DNA from: Pollenia angustigena
Lineage: Eukaryota > Arthropoda > Insecta > Diptera > Polleniidae
Direction: 5' to 3'
Length of the DNA stretch: 64,000 bases
NCBI GenBank assembly: GCA_930367215.1
Contig: OV884060.1
Location: 179,067,253 to 179,131,252 of the forward strand
Each line of letters begins with the position of its first letter. Positions within the stretch are counted from its first letter, which is position 1. Positions 53,891-64,000 of this stretch are shown here, one piece after another. Under the pieces are notes generated by a model. The model saw nothing but the letters and a program-made list of their open reading frames with translations, was not told the origin of the DNA and did no database searches. The translations under genes were made by a program, and so were the position numbers.

Positions 53891-54725
53891 GGAGACTTAC
53901 ACGCATTTTCGCTGTCTACGCAGCTGTCAAAAAAGTAGAAGCTGTGTGGTTATGCAAATGTAACAAGTTACGTGCACAAAAGCGTAGGATGTATTGTGAA
54001 GTTTGAACAAATAAGCTGGTTTCGACAAATAAAATTTAATTTTTACTTGTGGTGAAGCCACATAAAAGGCGTTGCATGTAACTTGAGTTATACAACGCAT
54101 GGAAGGCATAAAGGCTCAGTTAGGCGAACGTTGCTGTACCGTATCTGTACTGTATCAATCAGCTGTTCGCTTTTTGTTATATGAAAACCAATACAAAAGC
54201 TTACCGAAATGCAATGTACCGTAGTTGCAACGTACCAATCTGTATAAAATAGAATTTCATGCCGTTGTTACGTGACATTTGTAAGACAGTGATGGGCGGC
54301 TTGTATGTTACATTGAATGCGGGTAATTTTGCTCTTTTTTTTGGTACTTTTTTTAGTATATCTATGGAATTGCGACAAAACAACTTACAATACAACATAT
54401 TTCCAAATATACAAATATACATATGTTTAGATGTTTAAAATAAACAAATGCATATACACATACAATGAAAAAGGGAAACATACCCTGTCGGACATTCAGT
54501 TAACTTTAAATTAACTGAAAGCTAACTATTTCTCAAGTAGTGGTATTTTAACATTGCGATGTCCTAGGAAGTAGTCAATTGTCCGACTCTGCACTACTTT
54601 CAGTTAACTTAAAAGTTAACTTTTTGTAGCTACCCAGCAAAAACTTTATAAAAATATATAGTTACACAAAGTCAATAAAGTAAAAATTTTTTTATTTTTT
54701 TTAATTATTTTTTTTTTTAATTATT

Positions 54726-55505
54726 TATTATACCCTCCACCACAATTGGTTGTGAAGAGGGTATATTAGGTTTGTCATTCCGTGTGAAAATTTTTTATTA
54801 TTCATCTCAGACCCCATAAAGTATATATATTCTGGGTCCTTGAGTAATTCTAAGTCGATTTAGCCATGTCCGTCTGTCTGTCCGTCTGTCCGTCTGTTGA
54901 AAACACGCTCACTTTCGAACAACTCAAAAGAAATGAACAAACTTGGTGCCAAATTGCTTGTAATTATCCTAAGCAGTTTGGGATTGAAATCCAGCAAAAT
55001 CGGTTCAGCAGGACCAAAGCTATGAATCAAAATGTGGAACCACCACCTAAAAAAATAGATTATTTTGTTACAAAAAATAACATTAATGCTAGAACAAGGC
55101 ACGGAATGAGATAAGATTTTGCAAAAATTTGTTTTATTTGACTGGAAATCATGCTGTTAAATTTCGTGAAGATCCGTCCATAATTTACCCTAAGCCCCTT
55201 ATAAACACTACTCCCGGAAAACTAGCTAGCGTAACAAAATTTGGTACGTCACAGTTTGTTAGGACTAGAAATAACACTGTGAAATTTCGTGACGATCGGT
55301 CCATAATTTACCCTAGGCCCCATATAAACCCTACTACCGGAAAACAGTTTAGTCGCCTAAAACCATAATTAATAACAAATCGTCACAGTTTAAGATAATA
55401 ATACCAATAATAATAATCATACAGATATTACTCCTTAAACATTCAAACTGTCGGTGGAGGGTATCAAAGATTCGGCACAGCCGAATATAGCACTCTAACT
55501 TGTTT
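54726..55505 (+). mobile_element. mini-me/DINE-1-like element, best complete copy
   Basis: It starts TTATACCCTCCACCACAATT. It has AGTATATATATTCTGGGTCC, TTGAGTAATTCTAAGTCGAT and GTCCGTCTGTCTGTCCGTCT in the order expected of mini-me. A duplicated block follows (CGATCGGTCCATAATTTACC and GATCCGTCCATAATTTACCC). It ends GGAGGGTATCAAAGATTCGG, CACAGCCGAATATAGCACTC, TAACTTG. The palindrome TTCGGCACAGCCGAA (6-bp stem) sits about 15 bases before the end, as in Helentron-type elements. The two 80-codon ORFs on opposite strands are repeat artefacts. Confidence 0.8.
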
Positions 55506-55570
55506 TTATTATTTTTTTTTATTTTTTCTTGTTTTATTTTACTTTATTTTATTTTTTATTTTTTTTTTTG

Positions 55571-55645
55571 TCTCTGGTGGGATTCGATCCCGCAACCTCG
55601 GTGCTACTAGACTAGCTCGCTACCAGCTAGTCTACCGGGGCATTG
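55571..55645 (-). repeat. tRNA-derived SINE-like segment
   Basis: The minus strand reads GCCCCGGTAGACTAGCTGGT, AGCGAGCTAGTCTAGTAGCA, GTTGCGGGATCGAATCCCAC. A box and B box are spaced as in a tRNA and the T-arm nearly pairs. The acceptor stem does not. Related to 14612-14690. Confidence 0.55.
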
Positions 55646-56359
55646 TAGTTTTTGTATTAAAAAACTATGTTTTCTGACTATAATGACGTTTGCTTGTTAA
55701 TCGACTTGGCTCTCTCTACTTAAAATATACAGTGTTTGTATAAACTTTGGTTAATGTAAATTTTCCATTGCTTAGTTGTTGGCTTTAAGTTAGTCTATAC
55801 AAGCTAACTTAAAGTTGGCTTTTTTTGTAGTTAGCTACTCATTTGACGGCAGGGTATAAAAGACTTTAAGTGGTATCAAAACCTTGTGAGGTGTATGCAC
55901 ATTTACAATATATGTATGCTAAAAATGTATATATGCTTAAATACAAATTTATTTATTGTAAATCTATAATATAAATATTAAATTATTAACATTATTTACA
56001 TACACAAAATACTGTTTTAATACCATTTAAATCACGTGGTACCTTTTCTGCACAACGGTCACCATTTGAACATTTTTGATTCACATCACTGTTTGTTTTG
56101 TTTTATGTATACTATTGCTTTTTGCTTATGTATGGGAAAACATATGACACGTTTTTAAACGTTCTATAAGTGCACCAACGTGCTTACAGTACGGTGCGTT
56201 CCATTACGGGTACAGCAACGTTCGCCTAACTGAGCCTTAAGAATCATGCAATGCGTAGACGCGAAAACGCGTGGTGTGGACCTCCAGCTTAAGTGTTTAG
56301 AATTATTCTTAAATAAATGCATATATTGTCTCTGAAGCTTCCTCTCACTGTTATTTTCC

Positions 56360-56636
56360 ACTTAAACCAATTTGATTCTACATGAAATTCACTTGAAATA
56401 AGATTCATTCAACGTGATTCGGAGTAGTTTTCAATATGAATGTCATTTTGCTCTGACTTTACGGGAATGTTAAATAAACATGAATTATAGTTATTTAAAA
56501 GAAAATATTGTTATTCGCAAGTTATTGTAAAATCATGTTTAATTTACATGAAGTAACTATGAAACAAAATCACTACCGAAAAATGTAAAATCAACCTTGT
56601 TTTCGAGGATTTTACATTGATTTTATTCTGTGTGTG
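56360..56636. mobile_element. Dispersed short element (copy 2 of two)
   Basis: This is a direct relative of 31630-31897: TTGATTCTACATGAAATTCAC, ATTCAACGTGATTCGG, GTTATTGTAAAATCATG and AATCAACCTTGTTTTCGA, ending TTTTATTCTGTGTG. It is non-coding. Confidence 0.55.
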
Positions 56637-57411
56637 ATGACTTGCTAAACCTTTCTAAAGAGAAAAGTCAACACAGTTCGATATTCTCTGCCGCCAAGCC
56701 AAAGATATCGATATCGAAAGTTCTCATGCAGCTAAAAAAAAACACCCGATAGGTATATTCTAAAACTTGTAACAAATTTAGCTTTCAAAATTGTAATTTT
56801 TAAGAGATTTGTGCGGGTTAAGGGTTGGTCATTTCCATATCATATTTCACAAATCTCTTTAAACCTTAAGTATTTGAAGAGATTTATATGAAATTTTAAA
56901 TACAATTCACTTTAAGCAAAAACAAACAAAAAAAAAACCAAATAATAAAGCACAACATTTTACTCCAAATGCCAGTAAATTGCAATTATTTCCAATTAAA
57001 ACATGCTGTTTTGCAAACAAATACATGGCCACAACAATTTCCCTATTCATTCGTTTCATTCAATTAAAAAAAAGGATTTTACGGCCAAAATACATGTAGA
57101 TGCCAGCAGCTGGTTTTAGTTGTATAACGATTCAAATTGAATATAGTACCATTTGAATTTTTAAGTACTTACATGTATGTTTGTATAAAGAATATTTCTC
57201 GTGTTTCACTTTTCGTTTTACGGTTCAATCAACAAAATGGAAAATATATAAATAAATCAATAAAATTCAATTTACATCGTAATCTACAAGATTCGACTAC
57301 ATAACACGAAAACTTTTATTTCGTTGCAAGCAACAGTAACAAACAAAATTATTAAATCCCATAAATTTTATAACAGCACACACAAAAAAAATAAATAACA
57401 ACAACTTTAAA
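56637..57411. other. No gene seen
   Basis: AT-rich spacer without recognised structure. Confidence 0.4.
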
Positions 57412-57640
57412 TTGTATTTTGTAAGAAAATGCCCGGTGGGAAAATTTAGGATAAAGAACTCCCAAAATTTTATGATTAGGGCTCAAACTTTTTCTAGAAC
57501 AATAAATGTGTCATCAGGAGCACCTAAGGGCATCCGCCAACTTGGGCCGCTATTGTTCTTAGTTTTTATAAATGATTTGCCTAGCATTATAAAGTTTTCA
57601 AATATTCATATCCTAGTAAAAACTTCGCCTAGAAAATAAT
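57412..57640 (+). pseudogene. Reverse transcriptase fragment, CR1/Jockey-like LINE
   Basis: The frame reads SRTINVSSGAPKG, then QLGPLLFLVFINDLPSIIKF and SNIHIL. This is RT motif B (usually V-x-S-G-V-P-Q-G-S-x-L-G-P-L-L-F), followed by the FINDL helix leading to the catalytic YADD. The motif is damaged: SGAPKGIRQLGP replaces PQGS. The frame ends before YADD. Upstream IKNSQNFMIRAQTF fits the palm approach. Only about 75 residues remain, so it is a dead internal fragment. Following sequence shares a block with 23875-24010, which is near another LINE remnant. Confidence 0.75.
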
Positions 57641-58296
57641 GTGTTGAATAATCAGAACAAAATAAAAATACTACTAACAATTCTACTGAAAGAAGCAATG
57701 AATTTTACTAGAGAGGTCCCAAAATGAACGCATTAAAAAGTAAGTCATTGTTATTAAAGTAATTTTTAGGAATACAACATTTTTAGTTTACAAGATTTTG
57801 TTTGTCGTGCTTAACTTTGATAATAAATTGGCAAGTGCACGCCCTAAAAAAACTGAACTGGCAACTTGATTAATTTTTTGATTTTCTTGCAAAAACAATA
57901 AAGCAAGAAGTTTTTGTTTTTATTTTGTTTTTTCTTAACTTGCTACAACTTGGAGAATTCCAGCCAATTGTGGTGGGGAATGTAAGAAAAGATAAACACA
58001 TTGTTTATTGTTGTTGTTTTTGTTTTAGCTTTGATATTGTTACAAGTAAAACTGGGGTTTATAATTCTTATTCGCTTAACAGTTTTACTTGTATAATATC
58101 TTTAGTTTTTCTTAAATCGTTGGATAAAGTTTCCTGGCGATCGGGCCTAAGCAACGAGTGAAATGCGCATAGGAATAGTTTATCCCATCATTAATAAATT
58201 TCCGTTTATCAATAGTATGAAATAAGAATTTAGCACATTTAAACGAAACCTTGTTCAAACAAAATTAATTTTTTAGCAAAATTGGAAAGTCGTGTT
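57641..58296 (+). repeat. Family F copy and shared retroelement block
   Basis: 57722-57755 is the inverse of 23954-23987. From about 57760 the family F sequence follows: AATTGTGGTGGGGAATGTAA, GAAAAGATAAACAC, TTCTTATTCGCTTAACAGTT, GGATAAAGTTTCCTGGCGAT, CATAGGAATAGTTTATCCCA. The closest match is 31060-31330. Confidence 0.6.
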
Positions 58297-59059
58297 CAGA
58301 GCTGCCGTTTTTGGTTATTTCTAACCAAAATTGGTTATATTTTTTTTCAATGTGGAGATGTGAATATTTTTTTCATTTTGGTTACTTTTTTCTAAAATAA
58401 TAATACGCACGAATATTTTTTTTCTTGATACAATTATTAACGAGCTCGAATAATTTGTACTGTGTACTACGATTTTTTCAATATTTGTTTCCAATGAACG
58501 GAAGTTTTTTATAATTTGTCGAAAACAAATAATCCCTTTGAAAACAGCAACCAAATATTTTTTTAAGATTTTTGATAAGAAAATATTACCATTTGTGATT
58601 TTTGTATTAAAAACGCCATGTTCTTAAATGAAGTTTTAATCAATGGAGATTTTAAAATATTTTTTTTAAATGAGCGTAGTGTTTATTGATTTTAAAAGTA
58701 GTAAAGATTAGTAGTACTTAAAGTAGGAAGTGCATAAAATCATGCGGAATCAATATCAGAAAATTACTGAAAAATTACACAAAAGTCGTTTTAGTATTTC
58801 TGAAAACTTAAAAATTTGTTTAATGTTCTAAATTTAGGTTTTTTCCAAAAGGATATTGAAATACATATGGGCATTTCCCCAGAATGGTCTGCCAGGATAA
58901 AAAAGTAAAATGTTGATTATCATCGTCTTTTATTGTTTATTATTAGAAAAAAAGTCTATGTTCTTATAAAAGAATGGTTTCCTAGTATATCTGAGCTGTT
59001 TTACTTGAGGAAATTGGGCTGGAAACTGGAAAATTTTATAATTTCCAGTATTTTCTAAC

Positions 59060-59910
59060 GGTGATCCAAGAGAGATACTTTTTTCAATAGCCTTACGCCT
59101 GAACAACGTTTACAAATCGTTCAACTTTATTACGAAAATTCACGTTCTGTGAGGAATTTGTTTCGTGCACTTCGCTCAACTTATGGTATACATAATCGGC
59201 CTACTGAGCTTACTATTCGCAACACTATCAACCATTTTGAAACCCAGCATTCATTACTGGATAATATTCGACCGAATAGACCAAGTCCAGCACGCTGTGA
59301 AGAAAAAATATAGCGGCCGTAGCTGAGAGTGTACACGAAGACCATGGAGAGTCGATTTGGCGCTTTTCGCAGACAATGGCGACCGTTATCGTGCCATGAT
59401 AACCGACTATTTGGTGCCTGAAATTGAAGCTCGTGATCTCGGCGACATTTGGTTTCAGCAAGACGGCGCCACTTCCCACACATCGCATCAATCAATGGAT
59501 TTATTGAGAGCACACTTCGGTAAGCATATAATTTCACGTTTTGGGCCAGTCGATTGGCCACCAAGATCGTGTGATATCACACCGTTAGACTTTTTCCTGT
59601 GGGGATATGTAAAGTCTAAAGTTTATGCGGACAAACCCGCTTCGATTCAGGCCTTGGAGGAAAACATCACGCGTGTCATTCGCCAGTTACCAGTCGAAAT
59701 GCTCGAACGAGTCATCGAAAATTGGACTCAACGGATGGACCATCTGCGACGTAGCAACGGCCAACATTTGATAGAAATAATCTTTAAAAAATAAATGCCG
59801 AAGAATGTTCTTTCAAATGATAATAAACACTCCCCATTAAATTTGAATTTTCTGTATTTTTTTCTTTAAAAAAGTAGGGAACCTCGAAATGGATCACGCT
59901 TTACTTCTAA
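59060..59910 (+). pseudogene. DD41D (rosa-like) mariner, deleted copy 3
   Basis: LTPEQRLQIVQLYYENSRSV and IHNRPTELTIRNTINHFE are the two helix-turn-helix halves. EEKI is followed by a stop and AVAESVHEDHGESI. A deletion then joins to NGDRYRAMITDYLVPEIEAR, DLGDIWFQQDGATSHTSH, and a long intact end: DWPPRSCDITPLDFFLWGYV to NWTQRMDHLRRSNGQHL (145-codon ORF 59357-59794). Counting from the Asp of QQDGA to the Asp of PLDFF gives 41 intervening residues, hence DD41D. The first catalytic Asp region is lost. The ends GGTGATCCAAGA and TGGATCACG are weak inverted repeats. It lies inside the hAT-like element 58297-61284. Confidence 0.9.
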
Positions 59911-60090
59911 AGACATTTTAATATACTTATTTTACATGCAAAAAATATGATATGTTTACACTCTTTCTTCATAATCTCTCCATAACAATCAATTGTAAAA
60001 GGTGTATTAAGTTTTTTTTTGTACAGGAAATTTGAAGACATTTATGGGAAAATGCATATAGTGATAATAATAAAAAAACATATGGAAAAA

Positions 60091-60440
60091 TCGTACGTTC
60101 GCGATCCGTGCGTTCGCGACCTGTACATAAGCCAATTAAATAAAAACCAAGAGAGGTTTTTTATTTTGTATATACTGGATGGAGACCTACATTTATACAC
60201 TTTTAAAATAAATAAATCACTTTTGAAAATTCCGCTTCATTACGCAGATTTTTACATTTCACTACTGTCAGCCGAAGTTGACTTCTATTTTGCGTACGTT
60301 CGTGACCACACGTTTATAACTCTTTTGTACTAAACATAGAGCTACCCAAATGCTATCGAATCGCAAAAATGCTAGGAAAAGTCTTGTTTTCTATATTATT
60401 TGTACATCAAAAGCGTACGAACGTACGTTCGTGACCCCAG
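60091..60440. repeat. Recurrent CGTACGTTCGYGACC motif
   Basis: ACGTTCGCGATCCGTGCGTT with CGCGACC (60094), GCGTACGTTCGTGACCA (60292) and ACGAACGTACGTTCGTGACC (60418) share the GTACGTTCGYGACC core. The last is a palindrome ACGAACGTACGTTCGT. A 104-codon ORF, 60019-60333, runs through two of them (VRDPCVRD, AYVRDH) but is otherwise unrecognised. Confidence 0.55.
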
Positions 60441-61292
60441 GAAATGCCCATATTTGAAAATAAACATAGGAATTTTAAAGATTTTTTAAAAATAATTTTT
60501 TTATCAATTTAATTTTCAAATTTATGGGATTTTCTTTGAGAGATGGCTGTTTATAACTTGTCGGTATTTAAATTTATTTGATCTTTTTTAAGATAATTAT
60601 TTGGTAAAAAAAAACTTTTGACTGTCAGTCATATACTTTTTCCCCATTGAATGTACGTTATGAAAGGCGAATTTGTTTATATTCGAGTGATTCACAAAAT
60701 ATTTCAAATACGTAGAACAATTTTGAAACTTTATAACACGAATTATAAGTTTGAAATAAAATTTACAAACAAGAGAATAAAGTTTTAATTATTTAAATAT
60801 ATGTATATTAGAAAATATTTACATAAAATGCGTTTCGCATATTGCCTATCGCTTAACGTAAATTTCGACAAAAGGACTAAGAAATCGCCACATTTTACAG
60901 TCCTCCCAATAACATTTTTAGCGGGAAACAAATATCCATTTTTGTTGTTTATAACTGGCATATTAAAAAATATTAAATTTTTTTAACTTTCAATATATTT
61001 TTTTTTTTAGGAAAAAAGCCTCAAATATATATAAACTTTTAATTAAGTTTCTCGTTATTTTTTAATATGTAAGAGAATAATATTTCTTGTTTTGTTTTCT
61101 TGATTTATAATTATTATTTTACTATAAAGTGCAAATAACCTTTGTATTACACTGCAACTTTAAATAAATATAAATGATTTTCTCAATTAATAGAAGGCAT
61201 TTTAAATTTGGTTATATTTTTTTACATTTGGTAACTTTTTCCAAAATTATGGTTGTAAAAATGATATTGGTTGTGGCAGCACTGGTCGCGTT

Positions 61293-62190
61293 ATCAAAAC
61301 AACGAAACCAATATATACCACAGAAATGGTAAATACACACTTTGTTTCTGTTTGAAAATAAACAACACAAACCTATTTCGTAAGAACATTAGCAGTTTTC
61401 ACCCTTTGCGTTAAGTGTACAACTCTGTGTTACTAAATACTTTTTTATACTACAAAGCGTGATTGTCTTTTTCGTATGCATTGAAAATTAATGAATCTTC
61501 TGAGTGAGAGAAAGAGAGCGATAGAGTTGCGTCAACTTTTTTATTCTGGTAGATTTAAAAACACTTTTTTACTTCAGCTTTTTGTGTGATTTTACAACCA
61601 CAGCGTAGTTAATAAAAGCTTAAGATATTTTGCTGTTGTACGATTGTAAATGTTTGTACGTTAACTACATTAATAAGATTAACAAGGTCTACAAGGGTAC
61701 GTTAATACCAAGAGTGAAAAACGCTATATATTTTAAACGTTTATAGTGTTTTCAATGAATGCAGTCGACGATAGTGCTGCGGCAATTTAGCTCGCTATTT
61801 GTTTAAAACGGAGGGGCAATAAAAAAGAAAGGTAAACAGACTTTAATGCCACGGAAAGAAGACTATTCTCTAAAGTAATCCATTTCGTTTCTTAAATCAA
61901 GAAAATCCAAAATTAATTCATGATGACGTATTTAGAAAAATTGTCTTAAATAATGACACATTTTGCTTTAACCACCAGCCACACATAAGTAAGAATAAGT
62001 AATTTCGGGCTTGCATAAGATCTTGCAAAATTTTCTTGGTTCAAGCAATATTTTCCGGTGACTTAGTAAATAATTCTAATCGTGTAAAAATTGGTCTTCA
62101 CTTAGCACTAGACAGACACCACAAAAAGTTTGACAAATATCTAACATGATGGCCAAATAATAAAAATGTTTAATATTTCCACAAACATGC
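61293..62190. other. No gene seen
   Basis: GAGAGAAAGAGAGCGATAGA at 61506 is a short purine-rich tract. Otherwise AT-rich, nothing recognised. Confidence 0.4.
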
Positions 62191-62194
62191 TTTT

Positions 62195-62254
62195 AATGTT
62201 TGTACAAACAGGAAACACCCCAATAATGTTTGTACAAACAGCAAATACCCCAAT
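62195..62254 (+). repeat. Tandem duplication, 30-bp period, with TTTGTACAAA palindrome
   Basis: AATGTTTGTACAAACAG, AAA.ACCCCAAT occurs at 62195 and 62225. A third inverted-like CATTTGTACAAACG follows at 62269. The core TTTGTACAAA is a perfect palindrome. Confidence 0.8.
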
Positions 62255-62418
62255 AAACAGGAGACAACATTTGTACAAACGTAAAATGTTGACATGTTTG
62301 CACAGGCATTTGTTTGTTTCTTTTTTCCTTAAATGTTTTTGCAGGTGCATTTGTAAATCATCACAAATTAAGGCAAATTTGTTTTGTTTCTTGCCAAATT
62401 AAAAAAATGACTTCAGTA

Positions 62419-63141
62419 CCCATGTTCTGTAACTTTAGTGAGAAATTCTCGCATCAAAAAGATCTGAAACAAAATATTCCATCGTTTCTCGAAAAGTGAG
62501 AAAAACCCGTGTCTGTAACTCATGTCAAAAACTATCAAAAGAGATAACTTGTGTACGTAATAAATGATAACATTGCACCCGAAGCCGATGTGACATTGCA
62601 GACGTTGAGAACGCCAGTAACACTTATCGTTGACGGCGCCCAAAATTTACTAAAATTTAAAATTTTTCAACGACGGCGGCGAAAATACAACCGTCTGCTA
62701 TACCAAATAATGTAAAGTTCGACGACTTTTATGTTTAGTGTTTACAAAATAGCTTTGAAAACATTCGTATGTATATTTTATATAAATGTTAAAAGCAAAA
62801 TAATTAACAATAAAAAAATGTGCCAATAACATAATATTATTATTATTATTTTTCCTTGAATTTTAATGGTTTTTTAGTGTTAAAATTTGTTCTTGCCCCA
62901 TTTTTATTCGTGAGATTTTGACAGTTCAAAGCAGGAAGTTTTCTCACAAAAATGTTACAGACACGCGTTTTCTGTAAATTGGCGAGTAATTTTCTTACGT
63001 GGCAGCTACTACTCGCCAAAAAAAAGTTACAGACACAGTTTAGTGAGAAAAACAGCTGTTTGTTTCAATATATGGCATTTTTGTTTCATTTCTCACATTC
63101 CAGTCGAAAAAATTCTCGACGCAAGAGTTACATAACATGGG
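62419..63141. mobile_element. Inverted-repeat element CCCATGTTMTGTAACT (copy 2)
   Basis: CCCATGTTCTGTAACTTTAG at the left and AGTTACATAACATGGG at the right are inverted. It is a direct relative of 43679-44364, including GCCGATGTGACATTGCAGAC, GTTTTTTAGTGTTAAAATT and the (ATT)n run at 62835-62850. It is 723 bp. No target duplication or transposase. Confidence 0.7.
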
Positions 63142-63439
63142 CAAGTTTTCCATAATACACTTGCACAACAAGCACACAAAAAATTCTGGCCAATTTTTTT
63201 TTTTTGTTTTCAATTAAACCATTAATCAAAAAAAGATAGTTTCAAACAAAAATTTCATCAAGAAAATTAAACGTTTACCTATGTATATTAACAGCAGTAC
63301 TGCATAAAATGTTAATTTAAAAAAATATTTTAGGCTTGTGTCGTTCTTGAATGAATTACTTCAACTGAATGATTCACTCAAATGAAATAATGAAATATTT
63401 CCGTATTTTCTTTTCATTTCCTTCATCTTTCGTATTCAT
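63142..63439. other. No gene seen
   Basis: AT-rich; GAATGAATTACTTCAACTGAATGATTCA is a loose repeat of ATGA-type words. Confidence 0.35.
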
Positions 63440-63626
63440 CAAGGCGAATTGGCTAGAAGGTGGGGTCAAGTCAACATATGGTGTTTTTTTCGGTGGTCGA
63501 CTTGTCAATACAAACTTGTTTTTTATGTAAACCAACCTGTTTTTTTACTAGCAATATTTTTGACAACCCGACCACAGAAGCATTGTAGTTGTAGAGTTGA
63601 CCTCACCTTCTAGTCAATTCGCCTTG
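63440..63626. mobile_element. hAT-type MITE, 187 bp, perfect 8-bp duplication
   Basis: CAAGGCGAATTGGCTAGAAG at the left is mirrored by CTTCTAGTCAATTCGCCTTG at the right. Both sides carry GTATTCAT (63432-63439 and 63627-63634). The inverted repeats extend about 35 bp. No coding sequence. The close match of the arms suggests a relatively young insertion. Confidence 0.9.
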
Positions 63627-63639
63627 GTATTCATCTTGT

Positions 63640-64000
63640 ATTCTTTCATATTCTGTTTTATGTCTATCTTGTTTGTTATGCTTTTCCCTTCTACTGAACT
63701 TTTATTTAAATTAAGTTTTTTTTAGCGAATGACAATAAGAGCAATTTGAACTTTAACATACATCAGGGTTGATAAAGTTGGTACAATTTAAAACTAAAAA
63801 GAACGCTGGTAATCCCGTCGCTCATTTGGTACTATTTCCAAATTTTTCAAACCTACATATTTATAATTGATATAAAAAGGCAACTCGTATTTACTGTCCA
63901 ATGAATTTATTATAAAATTTAACAAAACAGCTATGATATTTCGCATTTACTCTTTTGAAAGAACGTTTGCACCAAACACAGACCTTCGCTACTGTGAATA
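63640..64000. other. No gene seen up to window end
   Basis: AT-rich sequence; nothing recognised, and the window edge cuts whatever lies here. Confidence 0.4.

Larger units (their letters stand above)
54483..55854. mobile_element. Inverted-repeat element CCCTGYCG, TA duplication, interrupted
   Basis: CCCTGTCGGACA at the left and the inverse of TTTGACGGCAGGG at the right are flanked by TA. Subterminal AGTTAACTTTAAATTAACT and GCTAACTTAAAGTTGGCT words recur in inverse orientation. It contains the mini-me-like element 54726-55505 and the tRNA-like segment 55571-55645. Confidence 0.65.
54112..56237. mobile_element. PIF/Harbinger-like element, TAA duplication, interrupted
   Basis: AGGCTCAGTTAGGCGAACGT at the left and ACGTTCGCCTAACTGAGCCT at the right are perfectly inverted and flanked by TAA. 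Interior words match 47749-48506. It is interrupted by 54483-55854. Own sequence is about 750 bp without recognisable transposase. Confidence 0.8.
53891..56284. mobile_element. Outer inverted-repeat element of a four-level nest
   Basis: ACGCATTTTCGCTGTCTACG at 53901 corresponds to the inverse of ATGCGTAGACGCGAAAACGC at 56250. Beyond these GGAGACTTACA and the inverse GGTGTGGACCTCC are diverged. Own sequence is only 53891-54111 and 56238-56284. The target site is not evident. Confidence 0.5.
58297..61284. mobile_element. hAT-like element, about 3 kb, CAGWGCTGCC ends
   Basis: CAGAGCTGCCG at the left and GTGGCAGCACTG at the right are flanked by GTCGTGTT and GTCGCGTT (58289-58296 and 61285-61292; 7 of 8). 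The subterminal TTTTGGTTA / AAATTGGTTA words match those of 53005-53448. About 0.85 kb is the mariner copy at 59060-59910. I see no hAT transposase motif in the rest. Confidence 0.75.

Overview
This window looks like non-coding DNA from a large, transposon-rich fly genome. The best guess is a higher (calyptrate-like) dipteran. The base composition is strongly AT-rich and there are no long intact ORFs. The mobile elements are a fly set: mini-me/DINE-1-like repeats with GTCY microsatellites, RTE, Jockey-like and Penelope retroelements, rosa-like DD41D mariners, and many short inverted-repeat elements. I recognise no host protein gene. The only confident host gene is an initiator tRNA-Met (anticodon CAT) at 32022-32093 on the minus strand. 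Everything else of substance is mobile DNA, its remains, or sequence in which I see nothing.

Layout. 0-5.5 kb: a composite repeat, a Helentron-like repeat and small inverted-repeat elements. 6.9-9.8 kb: a mini-me-like element holding a Jockey-type LINE tail that itself holds a hAT-type element with an exact 8-bp target duplication; a second Helentron-like repeat abuts it. 9.9-10.7 kb: a deleted mariner joined to an RTE fragment. 10.9-19.6 kb: assorted MITEs, SINE-like pieces and tandem repeats. 20.7-23.3 kb: the longest coding remnant, an RTE-clade LINE with endonuclease and reverse transcriptase domains broken by several stops and frameshifts. 24.1-25.5 kb: a Penelope-like GIY-YIG remnant (hit by another hAT-type insertion) beside a LINE C-terminus. 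26.0-26.9 kb: a second deleted DD41D mariner.

32.5-43.0 kb is a Russian-doll insertion. An outer inverted-repeat element contains a pogo-like element, which contains a 9.6-kb hAT-like element with matching 8-bp duplications. That in turn contains a 1.7-kb inverted-repeat element with remains of an uncommon transposase-like protein, a mariner split in two by 6.4 kb, an unrecognised 99-codon ORF, two mini-me-like repeats and several MITEs. 45.4-47.2 kb and 53.9-56.3 kb are further three- to four-level nests. 50.1-52.5 kb holds a palindrome with about 350-bp arms carrying tRNA-like sequence. 58.3-61.3 kb is a hAT-like element carrying a third mariner copy.

Nothing here forms an operon-like functional system. 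The biology visible is successive waves of transposition. The most unusual component is the 34075-35787 element, with fourfold symmetric terminal motifs and a coding remnant of a poorly characterised transposase-like family. All family calls are by eye; no database search was possible.
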